From Acinetobacter vivianii (GTDB taxonomy: Bacteria; Pseudomonadota; Gammaproteobacteria; Pseudomonadales; Moraxellaceae), in NCBI RefSeq assembly GCF_014635885.1, contig NZ_BMDR01000005.1, positions 1-64,000 on the forward strand: 64,000 nt of DNA. The letters are read 5' to 3'. Below the pieces are notes generated by a model. That model was not told where the DNA came from, searched no databases, and worked only from the letters and a program-made list of their open reading frames with translations. The translations under genes were made by a program, and so were the position numbers. Below, one piece after another: positions 9,135-17,139 of the stretch (positions are counted from its first letter, which is position 1; each line of letters starts with the position of its first letter).

Positions 9135-9482
9135 ATGACTATTGAAGCCTCGATTCCTTTGGTTTCCACAAAACGGACGACTAAAAAACAAGTTGAACAA
9201 TCATCATTGATTCAATATCGATTGATGATTTTTTCACGTTTTGTACTCGCAATTTTTGGGGGATATTACTTTGCCGCGATTGCAACGATGTTGAGTGGTT
9301 ATTTATTTTCATCGGAACCCCTCAAAGCCAGTGCCGTATTTAGCGCGACCATGCTGGCTTTTGTGATCCATTGCGCCATATTCATCTGGGTGTTTATGGT
9401 CAATTCAACCCTGAAAGTGTGGTTGGGTGTGGTGATACCGAGCCTGGCGATGACAGTGTTGTATTGGTTTTTAAAAGGGTAA
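9135..9482 (+). CDS. DUF3649-type small inner-membrane protein, iron-linked
   Basis: About 115 residues from the ATG at 9135 (MTIEASIPLV); an upstream TTG at 9123 is in frame but less likely. Three hydrophobic segments are visible (around FSRFVLAIFGGYYFAAIA, FSATMLAFVIHCAIFIWVF and WLGVVIPSLAMTVLYW). Proteins like this precede PepSY-domain membrane proteins in Fur-regulated siderophore-uptake operons of Gammaproteobacteria, but their exact role is unknown. The downstream PepSY gene begins 4 bp after its stop, so they form an operon, under the Fur box at 8816. Confidence 0.75.
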   Translation: MTIEASIPLVSTKRTTKKQVEQSSLIQYRLMIFSRFVLAIFGGYYFAAIATMLSGYLFSSEPLKASAVFSATMLAFVIHCAIFIWVFMVNSTLKVWLGVVIPSLAMTVLYWFLKG

Positions 9483-9486
9483 GGTC

Positions 9487-11184
9487 ATGCGTGTAGATGG
9501 TAAAAATGAAGGTCCACGCCAATCAATGTCATGGTTACATACCTGGACCAGTCTTTTACTGGGATGGTTGCTCTATGCTGTTTTTCTTACGGGAACACTG
9601 AGTTTCTTCCAAAATGAAATTACAGTCTGGATGAAGCCAGAACTGCATCAATCCGTGAATACTACTTCACAGCAACAACAATTAACTTATGCACTGCAAT
9701 ATTTAAATCAAAAAGGACAAAGTGCCGAGAGCTGGAATATCCGTTTTGCCAATGAAAGACAGCCAGCCATTATGCTGAATGTCCGTCAGCCAGGTGAAGG
9801 GCGACGTCGTGGTGGTGAAATTTATCTGGATGCACAAACTGGTCATGAAATTAAAGCCAGAGAAACGCGTGGCGGTGGTTTCCTTTATCGCTTTCATTTT
9901 GAGCTTTATGGTATGCCGCGAATTTGGGGGCGCTGGATTGTGGGTATTGCGACACTGTTGATGTTTGTTGCGATTATCAGTGGCATTATTACCCATAAAA
10001 AAATCTTCAAGGATTTCTTTACTTTCCGTCCTGCCAAAGGCCAGCGTTCATGGCTGGATGCCCACAATGCAACGGCTGTGTTTGCCTTGCCATTTCATAT
10101 CATGATTACCTTTAGTGGTTTGTTGCTCTTGATGCATTTATTTATGCCGTGGGCAATGAACACGCACTATGGCAATGTTCGAAATTTTTATCAGATTTTA
10201 AATGAACCCGTTGCCCAAACACCTGAACAAGCACGTTTACTGGCAGAGCAAAAGCAGAAAGAAGCAGCTGAAGAAGGACGTGGCAATCGAGGTGGTGGCC
10301 GTCGAGGTGAGGCCGAACAGGCAGCGCCAGTACTTGCCGCAGCACCGATGGTGAATTTGACAACATTGAGCCAAAGCGTGCAGCAGGGTTGGGGCGATAA
10401 TCCGATTTCCTCTATTCGAGTGAATCAACCGAATACTATTGAAGCTGATGTGCAATTTAATGCCACGCGTACCACCACATTGCTGGATCGGGAAAGTGTT
10501 CCTTCACTCAAGTTTAATGCGGTAACTGGGCAACCAATTGATGAAGCCAAGCCCGTAAATTCAGCATCAAAAGCTATATACACGTTGGTGACATGGTTGC
10601 ATATGGCACGTGGTGTGGATTCTGTCTTGCGCTGGTTATTATTTTTATCAGGTGTCTTAGGCACGATGATGATCGCTTCCGGTTTGATTTTGTGGGTTGT
10701 GAAGCGCATTCCAGATGTACAAAAGCTTGGTTATAAACCCTTTGGACATCGTGTGGTTGAAGTTCTGAATATTACAGCGATTACAGGTTTACCAATTGCC
10801 TGTGCAGCTTATTTCTTTGCTAATCGGGTTATACCTGCACAACTGGCAGAGCGCTCACCCTTAGAAATTAATGTGTTCTTTATTGTCTGGTTATTGTGCT
10901 TGGTTCATGCTGCTGTACGGGCACATCGTCCAGCTTGGCTAGAGCAACTGGCTTTGGCTGCTGCGATGTTCCTGTTTATCCCAATTCTGAATTTTGTTAC
11001 AGGCGGGCAGGCCTTATGGATGAGTATCTATCATGGACAATGGATGATCGCCAGTTTTGATCTGGTCTGCATTATTTTAGGGCTGATCTTTATCTATTCT
11101 TATTACAAATTAAAGCGTTATCAAGGTCTACCGGTTAAGCAGAAAAAACAGCCTAAGGCTCAGTCGGCACAGGAGCAAGCATAA
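9487..11184 (+). CDS. PepSY-associated transmembrane protein (PiuB/FiuB-like)
   Basis: A 565-residue inner-membrane protein. It has an N-terminal anchor (SLLLGWLLYAVFLTGTLSFF), PepSY-like periplasmic stretches, several membrane helices with conserved His residues (HAAVRAHRP, FALPFHIMITFSG), and four closely spaced C-terminal helices. The family is linked to reductive release of iron from siderophores or to siderophore uptake across the inner membrane. An unusual low-complexity Arg/Gly-rich insert (GRGNRGGGRRG, residues ~261-271) sits in the periplasmic loop. It is the middle gene of a three-gene operon behind a Fur box and convergent to a siderophore receptor. Confidence 0.85.
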   Translation: MRVDGKNEGPRQSMSWLHTWTSLLLGWLLYAVFLTGTLSFFQNEITVWMKPELHQSVNTTSQQQQLTYALQYLNQKGQSAESWNIRFANERQPAIMLNVRQPGEGRRRGGEIYLDAQTGHEIKARETRGGGFLYRFHFELYGMPRIWGRWIVGIATLLMFVAIISGIITHKKIFKDFFTFRPAKGQRSWLDAHNATAVFALPFHIMITFSGLLLLMHLFMPWAMNTHYGNVRNFYQILNEPVAQTPEQARLLAEQKQKEAAEEGRGNRGGGRRGEAEQAAPVLAAAPMVNLTTLSQSVQQGWGDNPISSIRVNQPNTIEADVQFNATRTTTLLDRESVPSLKFNAVTGQPIDEAKPVNSASKAIYTLVTWLHMARGVDSVLRWLLFLSGVLGTMMIASGLILWVVKRIPDVQKLGYKPFGHRVVEVLNITAITGLPIACAAYFFANRVIPAQLAERSPLEINVFFIVWLLCLVHAAVRAHRPAWLEQLALAAAMFLFIPILNFVTGGQALWMSIYHGQWMIASFDLVCIILGLIFIYSYYKLKRYQGLPVKQKKQPKAQSAQEQA

Positions 11185-11519
11185 TGGCAGCATGGATGTT
11201 GTGGTGCGTTGCCGTGGTGGCGCTATCGAGTCTGGCGTGCGGAATGAGTAAGCATCAACGCGATATTTTTACATCCCCAATCTCGGCTCAAAATAGCAGA
11301 CGTTTTGAAATTGTAGGGTGGAGTGTTTTGTTGCTCTCTGCTGTCGCTGCAATATATTTAAAAGGTGCTTCGATCGGTTTGTCAGAATGGTTGGGTTGTA
11401 TCAGCTTTGCTGCTTTGGCGGTAGGGCTGTTATTGACTTATCACCCTAAAAAATTATTACAGGCCAATGTGATCGCGGCTGCTTTATTCGGACTGCTGCT
11501 GATTGTGAGTTTGATTTAA
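11184..11519 (+). CDS. DUF3325-type small membrane protein
   Basis: A 111-residue protein with three or four hydrophobic helices and the early motif LACGMSKHQRDIF typical of the DUF3325 group. Its ATG overlaps the stop of the PepSY gene (TAATG), showing translational coupling. DUF3325 proteins are regular partners of PepSY/DUF3649 proteins in iron-uptake operons; the molecular function is not known. It ends at a bidirectional terminator shared with the convergent receptor gene. Confidence 0.8.
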   Translation: MAAWMLWCVAVVALSSLACGMSKHQRDIFTSPISAQNSRRFEIVGWSVLLLSAVAAIYLKGASIGLSEWLGCISFAALAVGLLLTYHPKKLLQANVIAAALFGLLLIVSLI

Positions 11520-11542
11520 GATTTGGCTGCATTGTAGTTAAA

Positions 11543-11574
11543 TAAAAAGAGGAAACTAAAGTTTCCTCTTTTTA
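11543..11574. terminator. Bidirectional terminator
   Basis: A perfect 14 bp stem (TAAAAAGAGGAAAC and its complement, loop TAAA) with A/T runs on both sides lies between the convergent DUF3325 and receptor genes. Confidence 0.85.
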
Positions 11575-11604
11575 TTTGTGCATGAGATATAGGGCTAGCT
11601 TGGC

Positions 11605-14130
11605 TTACCAGTCATATTTCAAGCCCACACGGAAATTGGTCGGTGCACCATAATAGCTATTGGTGGTCGCCAAGTGGTATTTTTCATTAAATAGGTTATT
11701 CAAATTGAAATTCACCACAAGCTGATCATTGACTTTATAACGTGCCATCAAATCAACTAAAGCATAGCTGTCTTGGGTAAAACGAGCACCATTTGGTCCA
11801 CCAGTTTGATAAATTTCACTTTGCCAGCGCACACCACCGCCCACAGTGATTGCTTCATCCAGATAAGGCAGGGTATAGGTGCTAAACAGTTTGGCAGTAT
11901 TATTCGGAATAGTGGTATCTAGGTTATTGCCTTGATTATTTTTAGACAGGTTACGGGTAAAACTGGTTGAGATTTGCCAGACATCTGTGATCTTACCTGT
12001 GGCTTCAAGTTCAAAACCACGACTTTCGGTTCCCGATTCAGCTCTATAAGCTTGAGAACCATCAGGTGCTTTTGCACCCGTGATTTCTACAGCTTTATTA
12101 TCTTCCTTAACCTGATAAATGGCTGCGCCAATATTTAACTGATTATCGAAGAATTCACCTTTAATTCCCAATTCGGTACTATTACCGATGACGGGTTCGA
12201 TATAACTGCCAGTCATGGTTTTCTTATCTTGGGGTGAGAAAATATTGGTATAGCTGGCGTAACCTGTCCAATGCTCTGTGAAATCATAGGTTAGGCCAAT
12301 ATAAGGAATAACTTTTCCTTTTTCTTCCTGCTTGGTGTATTCCGTAGAATTCTTTTCATTATTATGATCACCCGTAACACGTTCCCAGTCTTCAACACGT
12401 GTCCCCAAAATGACTGCCAGATCATCACTTGCTTTTAAACGTACTGCACCAAAAATGGATTTGCTACGATCATCTCCGCTATACCAACCATCGATTTGAG
12501 TGGGTGGACGGCTTGGAGTATGACCATCCCATGTAAAAATATTATCAAGCTTGCCTTCCCATGACATGCCATTGTTCCAGCCAGAATAGGTTGGGCGTTT
12601 GTTTTTACTTTGAGTATAGGTTGTACCAAGAACCACATCGTGAGTTTGATTTAACAAATCAAATGAACCATTCAAGGTTAAATTAAACAAATCCTGAGTC
12701 GGTCGATAGTCCCAGCGGGTTGCATAGAGCATGGCACCACTACCTGTCGCTTTATCAATTCCTGTATTTGAAAAGGTATAGCCAACAATTTCATCTGAAT
12801 CGGTAATGGTGCGTGATACCACGCCTTTTAATTTCCAGCGGTCATTCAGTTGATGCTCTAAATCTGCAAAGAAAGCAGTTGTAGTGCGGTCAGAACCTGT
12901 CCAGCTTGCTGCTGCTGAATCTGAGCGCGACCAGTCAATCAGAGAACCATCGGTATAAAAACTTGGTAAACCCCCACGTGCCACACCAGAAAGGTTCATT
13001 TGTTGGTAACTAACACCAAGGCTACCTTTGGTTTTTTCACTGAGGTCTGCTTCTACGACAGCATAAGCAACTTTGCGCTCTTCATTATAGCGGTCAATAT
13101 AAGAGTCTGAATTTTGGTAGGCAAATAGGGTACGTCCACGGACACTACCAGAAGCATTTAAAGGGCTGGATACATCAATATCGGTACGGTAATAATCCCA
13201 AGAACCTAAATCTACACTGACAGAGGCTTTAAAATCCTGCAAAGGCTTTTTACGAACCATGTTAATACTGGCACTTGCGGTACCTGAGCCTGTCATCAAG
13301 CCGTTGGCACCACGAACTACTTCAACCCGATCAAACAGCGCCATATCCTGACTCTGGAAAATAGCCTGATAAGAACTCATGAGTTTGACACCATCCAGAA
13401 GATAGTTATCCACTTGTTGACCGCGCGCATAAATCGGGGAGTTATCACTGCCGATACTTCCACCTTGTTTAATCGAAAGGCCTGCTGCCTGACTGACCAC
13501 ATCCGTCAGCTGGGTCAGGTTCTGATCTTTCATTTGTTGGTTGGTAATCACACTAACCAATTGGGGTGTTTCTTTGAGTGTCAGAGCCAAACCCGTCGAG
13601 GCTGTTGTTGCCTTGGCTGTATATGACCCAGAACCTTCAGTGGTGAGATTCTGACCTTTATCCGCACTCAAGTGAATCGTTGCTAATTGCACCGCACCAG
13701 TTTCGCCCCTAGTTTGATTCATATCATTCGCATTTGCTTTGGTACGAATTGCTTCTAATTGAACGACTTTAGGTTCAACCGCTGCTACAGTTGTTTTGGG
13801 TTGAATGCTATATCCCGCATTGGCAACTTTGACTGCTTCAAATGCATGTGGTTTGAGCAAAACGTCTAAAGCTGTTTCTACTGAATAATTTCCTTTGAGT
13901 GAAGCGTTTTTTATTTTAGAGAGTGTGGTCGAATCATAGCTGATGGTGGTACCTGTTTGAATCGCGAGCTGTTTAAGTGCTTGATCGAGTGTAGTTGAGC
14001 TAATTGAAATCTGATAAACATTTGCAGCATAAGCAGAGGTTGTTGCCATACTGACAACGCTAAGCGGCATGCCCCATAATATTGCGCGTACAGCCAATGC
14101 CAAGGTATTTTTCGCCTGATAATCCTTCAT
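11605..14130 (-). CDS. TonB-dependent siderophore receptor with signalling domain (FecA/FpvA type)
   Basis: An 841-residue outer-membrane transporter. After a signal peptide comes an STN (secretin/TonB N-terminal) signalling domain (ISSTTLDQALKQLAIQTGTT to about residue 110). A plug domain follows with VSVITNQQMKDQNL and NPIYARGQQVDNYLLDG-like signatures (here SPIYARG), then a 22-strand barrel ending in NFRVGLKYDW with the terminal aromatic. The STN domain implies it signals substrate binding to the adjacent FecR and FecI, encoded upstream on the same strand. The ligand is probably a ferric siderophore, identity unknown. Confidence 0.92.
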   Translation of the reverse strand: MKDYQAKNTLALAVRAILWGMPLSVVSMATTSAYAANVYQISISSTTLDQALKQLAIQTGTTISYDSTTLSKIKNASLKGNYSVETALDVLLKPHAFEAVKVANAGYSIQPKTTVAAVEPKVVQLEAIRTKANANDMNQTRGETGAVQLATIHLSADKGQNLTTEGSGSYTAKATTASTGLALTLKETPQLVSVITNQQMKDQNLTQLTDVVSQAAGLSIKQGGSIGSDNSPIYARGQQVDNYLLDGVKLMSSYQAIFQSQDMALFDRVEVVRGANGLMTGSGTASASINMVRKKPLQDFKASVSVDLGSWDYYRTDIDVSSPLNASGSVRGRTLFAYQNSDSYIDRYNEERKVAYAVVEADLSEKTKGSLGVSYQQMNLSGVARGGLPSFYTDGSLIDWSRSDSAAASWTGSDRTTTAFFADLEHQLNDRWKLKGVVSRTITDSDEIVGYTFSNTGIDKATGSGAMLYATRWDYRPTQDLFNLTLNGSFDLLNQTHDVVLGTTYTQSKNKRPTYSGWNNGMSWEGKLDNIFTWDGHTPSRPPTQIDGWYSGDDRSKSIFGAVRLKASDDLAVILGTRVEDWERVTGDHNNEKNSTEYTKQEEKGKVIPYIGLTYDFTEHWTGYASYTNIFSPQDKKTMTGSYIEPVIGNSTELGIKGEFFDNQLNIGAAIYQVKEDNKAVEITGAKAPDGSQAYRAESGTESRGFELEATGKITDVWQISTSFTRNLSKNNQGNNLDTTIPNNTAKLFSTYTLPYLDEAITVGGGVRWQSEIYQTGGPNGARFTQDSYALVDLMARYKVNDQLVVNFNLNNLFNEKYHLATTNSYYGAPTNFRVGLKYDW

Positions 14131-14196
14131 GTGGTCTTCTCGACTGGGAGTGTATTTCTCTATAAGTCGGATCAGATCAAAAAAAGTGTCAAATTT

Positions 14197-15153
14197 TTAT
14201 CTTTTTTTTATTTTTAATAAGTACGGACTGTAATAGCTGAGCTCTAGTTGATGGGTGTAGGCTAGTGTATCGAGACTCTGTTGAGGATTTTGCAATGAAA
14301 ATACCCCAGAAATCGGGATCTTTTTCAATTCAGTATCGATAAGATATGTCCCTTTTTTATAACGATACAATTCATCCAGTACTTTTTGTAAAGGCCATTG
14401 GTCTACCACCAACAATTGTTGTGTCCAATAAGGTCGATCATTTTCTAATGCAAGTGGTTTTGAGATCTGTTGGGTATCGAAATATGCACGTTGACCTTGC
14501 TTTAAAATCTGACGTTGCCCAGAATCTTGAGGCTGTAGTGCGACCGCATGTTGATAGACTTTGACTCGAGTTTGATCATGATGTTCTTGTCGTACCGTAA
14601 ACTGCGTACCTAAGGCTTCAATTGCACCATCTTTGGTCTTCACCATAAATGGACGATGCTGTGGATCTTTTGCCGTCTGGATATATATTTCACCTTCGAT
14701 CAGTTTAATTTGTCGGGTCTGTTCAGAAAAATCCACGCTGATATAACTATCACTGGCCAATATCAAGCTTGAACCATCTTTCAGCGAAACGGTTTTAATT
14801 TCACCCACCTGAGTATGATAATCCGATTGCCATTTTGCCCAAGGCATTAAATAAGTCGCACAGCTGAGAACCAGCAATCCTGAAAGGCTGAACAGCATAT
14901 TTCGTTTTGCTGTCAGATTAAATTTTTGCTTGGACTGGACTAAAGATTCTGAAGGGAAGTGGTTGGATAATCCTGTTAAGCCGTGTGTAAATTTATTGAT
15001 GTGTTGAATAGCTAAGGCATGTTCTTTTTTTTCTGCCTGCCAATGTTCAAATTGCTGCTGTTGTAGCTCAGTCATTTCACCTGAATGTAATAGCACGAGC
15101 CAATCGGTGGCTTCGTCTAATACATGATCAGGGATTTTAGAGACTTGAGACAT
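14197..15153 (-). CDS. fecR: FecR-family anti-sigma factor
   Basis: A 318-residue inner-membrane regulator. The N-terminal cytoplasmic part (DEATDWLVLLHSGEMT, then FEHWQAEKKEHALA) is the FecR N-terminal domain. A single membrane segment lies around residues 85-105 (MLFSLSGLLVLSCATYLM), followed by the FecR domain (VGEIKTVSLKDGSSLILASDS) and a C-terminal STN-like part. It passes the signal from the receptor's STN domain to the sigma factor encoded just upstream (23 bp gap). It belongs to the fecI-fecR-receptor set. Confidence 0.9.
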   Translation of the reverse strand: MSQVSKIPDHVLDEATDWLVLLHSGEMTELQQQQFEHWQAEKKEHALAIQHINKFTHGLTGLSNHFPSESLVQSKQKFNLTAKRNMLFSLSGLLVLSCATYLMPWAKWQSDYHTQVGEIKTVSLKDGSSLILASDSYISVDFSEQTRQIKLIEGEIYIQTAKDPQHRPFMVKTKDGAIEALGTQFTVRQEHHDQTRVKVYQHAVALQPQDSGQRQILKQGQRAYFDTQQISKPLALENDRPYWTQQLLVVDQWPLQKVLDELYRYKKGTYLIDTELKKIPISGVFSLQNPQQSLDTLAYTHQLELSYYSPYLLKIKKR

Positions 15154-15176
15154 GGCAGAAACGCAAATTCAGCAAA

Positions 15177-15728
15177 TTAATCGGTCTGATTATAAAGACT
15201 AATACAGGCCAAGAAAGCCTGTTTCATATCTCTTTTGACCGTTGCTTCAGAAATATCCAGTTTTTCACTAATGGCACGATAAGTTAGTCCATCCAATTGC
15301 GATAATAAAAATACCTGTGCAGTACGTTGGGGCAGTTTTTCTAACATTAAATGGACTTGATAGAGCGTTTCTCGAATACAGACTTCGTATTCGGCCGATG
15401 GATAGTATTCTTCAGGAAGCTGTGCAAGTGCGTCTAAATACAGGTGTTCCACATGTTGGCGACGCCAATGATCAATAATCACATGTTTGGCAATGCCCAT
15501 TAACCATGCTTGAGGTTCTTTAATCTTTTCAAAGCAATAGTCACTTTTTAAAGCACGGTAGAACACTTCCTGACTTAAATCTTCCGATTGATGGTGATGC
15601 TGTAGTTTGTGCTTGAACCATGACAACAGTGTGCTTTGTTGCGATTGGTAAACGTGGCTAAACCATAACTGTTTTTCTACATTCAGGTTCATAGCAAGGA
15701 GTCCACAAATGTGCGGGGAGATGCGCAT
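15177..15728 (-). CDS. fecI: FecI-type ECF sigma factor
   Basis: Up to 183 residues, with sigma region 2 (DLSQEVFYRAL ... PQAWLMGIAKHVIIDHWRRQ) and region 4 (LPQRTAQVFLLSQLDGLTYRAISEKLDISEATVKRDM). It should direct RNA polymerase to the downstream receptor promoter when the siderophore is sensed. The start is uncertain: neither ATG 15728 nor the internal ATG at 15692 (MNLNVEKQ) has a clear ribosome site, and the internal one fits the family length better. A single Fur-like half-site TGATAAT lies at 15762, just upstream. Confidence 0.9.
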   Translation of the reverse strand: MRISPHICGLLAMNLNVEKQLWFSHVYQSQQSTLLSWFKHKLQHHHQSEDLSQEVFYRALKSDYCFEKIKEPQAWLMGIAKHVIIDHWRRQHVEHLYLDALAQLPEEYYPSAEYEVCIRETLYQVHLMLEKLPQRTAQVFLLSQLDGLTYRAISEKLDISEATVKRDMKQAFLACISLYNQTD

Positions 15729-15923
15729 TAAAGAAGGGTTAAAAATATTTTTAAATAGTAATGATAATAGTTCTTAATATCAATAAAATTGTATACATAC
15801 TTTTACAGAAAAAATTGAGCTGATTTTGAATTTCGTTCGACTAAACCAATGCAGGGGAACATTTTTCGTTTTCTTCTTCTCCCATATTTTTAATGAATTT
15901 TATTTGAATAAGTAGAGTATGTC

Positions 15924-17135
15924 ATGAGTGAACAACAGATTGATTTAAAACCACAACAGTATTCTCGATCAAATAAAATCAAATGGTTGATTGGCTTTAT
16001 TGTACTTTTGCTATTGGGGATATGGGGCTGGAACTATTGGAAAAAGTCCCAAGCCAATAAACAAGAGTCGTTTAGCCAATGGAGCAAACCCGTGCCTGTT
16101 CGTGTGGTGGGGGTACAACGGGGAGACTTGCAATTACAAATTAAGGCGATTGGTACGGTGGTGCCAGCCAATACCGTGAATGTTCAAAGTCAGGTGTCTG
16201 GTGTGCTGCAAAAGCTGTATTTCCAAGAGGGGCAATACATCAAGAAAGGACAATTGTTAGCACAAATTGATCCGACACCATTTCAAGTCGCATTGGCACA
16301 GGCACAAGGCACACAGCAACAAAATTTAGCGCAGTTGCAAAATGCACAAACTGAATTGAATCGCTATCAGTTGCTGTATAAGCAAGACTCGATTGCCAAG
16401 CAACAGGTCGATCAGCAGCAGGCCTTAGTCAATCAACTCAAGGGACAGATGCAAGCCAATCAAGCACAGGTGGATGCGGCAAAGTTACAACTGTCTTATA
16501 CCAAAATATATGCACCGATTGATGGACGTGTTGGTTTTCGCCTCAAAGATGCGGGCAATTTAATTCAGGCCAATGAAGAAACAGGTCTATTGAGTATTAC
16601 CCAAATCCATCCTGTGTATATTCAGTTTGCCGTTGCGGAAAACTATTTAGACATCGTACGCCAAGCCACTAAAAATAAACAAAGCATTCAAGTGAGTGTT
16701 TGGGATCGTGCAGAACAAAAACAATTGGCAACAGGCTCAGTTCAGGCACTGGATAACCAGATTGATCTGAATACAGGCACACTTAAAGTTAAAGCTGTTT
16801 TTGCCAATCTGGATGATGCTTTATTTCCGAATCAATTTGTCAATGTTCGTTTAAATGCCAAGACCTTGCAAAATGCAGTGCATCTACCGAGTGACGCCAT
16901 CCAACATGGCGCCAAAGGAACTTATGTTTATATTGTCAATAAAGAACGTAAAGCCGAAGTACGTCTGTTAAAACTGGGTGCTGTTTCACAAGGACAGACC
17001 GAAATTGTTGAAGGTCTTCAGGGCAATGAACGTGTTGTTTTAGAGGGGATTGATCGACTTTCAGAAGGGCAAGAAGTACAAGTCATTCAAGATGATGTTT
17101 CTAAGCCAATACCCGCAAAAACTGTAGCTGGGTAA
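15924..17135 (+). CDS. RND efflux periplasmic adaptor (MdtA-like)
   Basis: A 403-residue membrane-fusion protein. An N-terminal anchor (residues ~20-38, WLIGFIVLLLLGIWGWNYW) is followed by a lipoyl-like half-motif (VNVQSQVSGVLQKLYFQEGQYIKKGQLLAQIDPTP, split around a coiled-coil hairpin rich in Gln), then beta-barrel and membrane-proximal domains (IYAPIDGRVGFRL). It links the two RND transporters encoded directly downstream with the outer-membrane factor at the operon's end. The four-gene order resembles mdtABC plus an outer-membrane factor. Substrates are not predictable; MdtABC pumps export bile salts, novobiocin and similar compounds. Confidence 0.88.
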   Translation: MSEQQIDLKPQQYSRSNKIKWLIGFIVLLLLGIWGWNYWKKSQANKQESFSQWSKPVPVRVVGVQRGDLQLQIKAIGTVVPANTVNVQSQVSGVLQKLYFQEGQYIKKGQLLAQIDPTPFQVALAQAQGTQQQNLAQLQNAQTELNRYQLLYKQDSIAKQQVDQQQALVNQLKGQMQANQAQVDAAKLQLSYTKIYAPIDGRVGFRLKDAGNLIQANEETGLLSITQIHPVYIQFAVAENYLDIVRQATKNKQSIQVSVWDRAEQKQLATGSVQALDNQIDLNTGTLKVKAVFANLDDALFPNQFVNVRLNAKTLQNAVHLPSDAIQHGAKGTYVYIVNKERKAEVRLLKLGAVSQGQTEIVEGLQGNERVVLEGIDRLSEGQEVQVIQDDVSKPIPAKTVAG

Positions 17136-17139
17136 GCGC

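Noticed and set aside
15762..15768. Fur box upstream of fecI
   Set aside because: Only one TGATAAT half-site is convincing; the second half is poor, so it is mentioned but not called.
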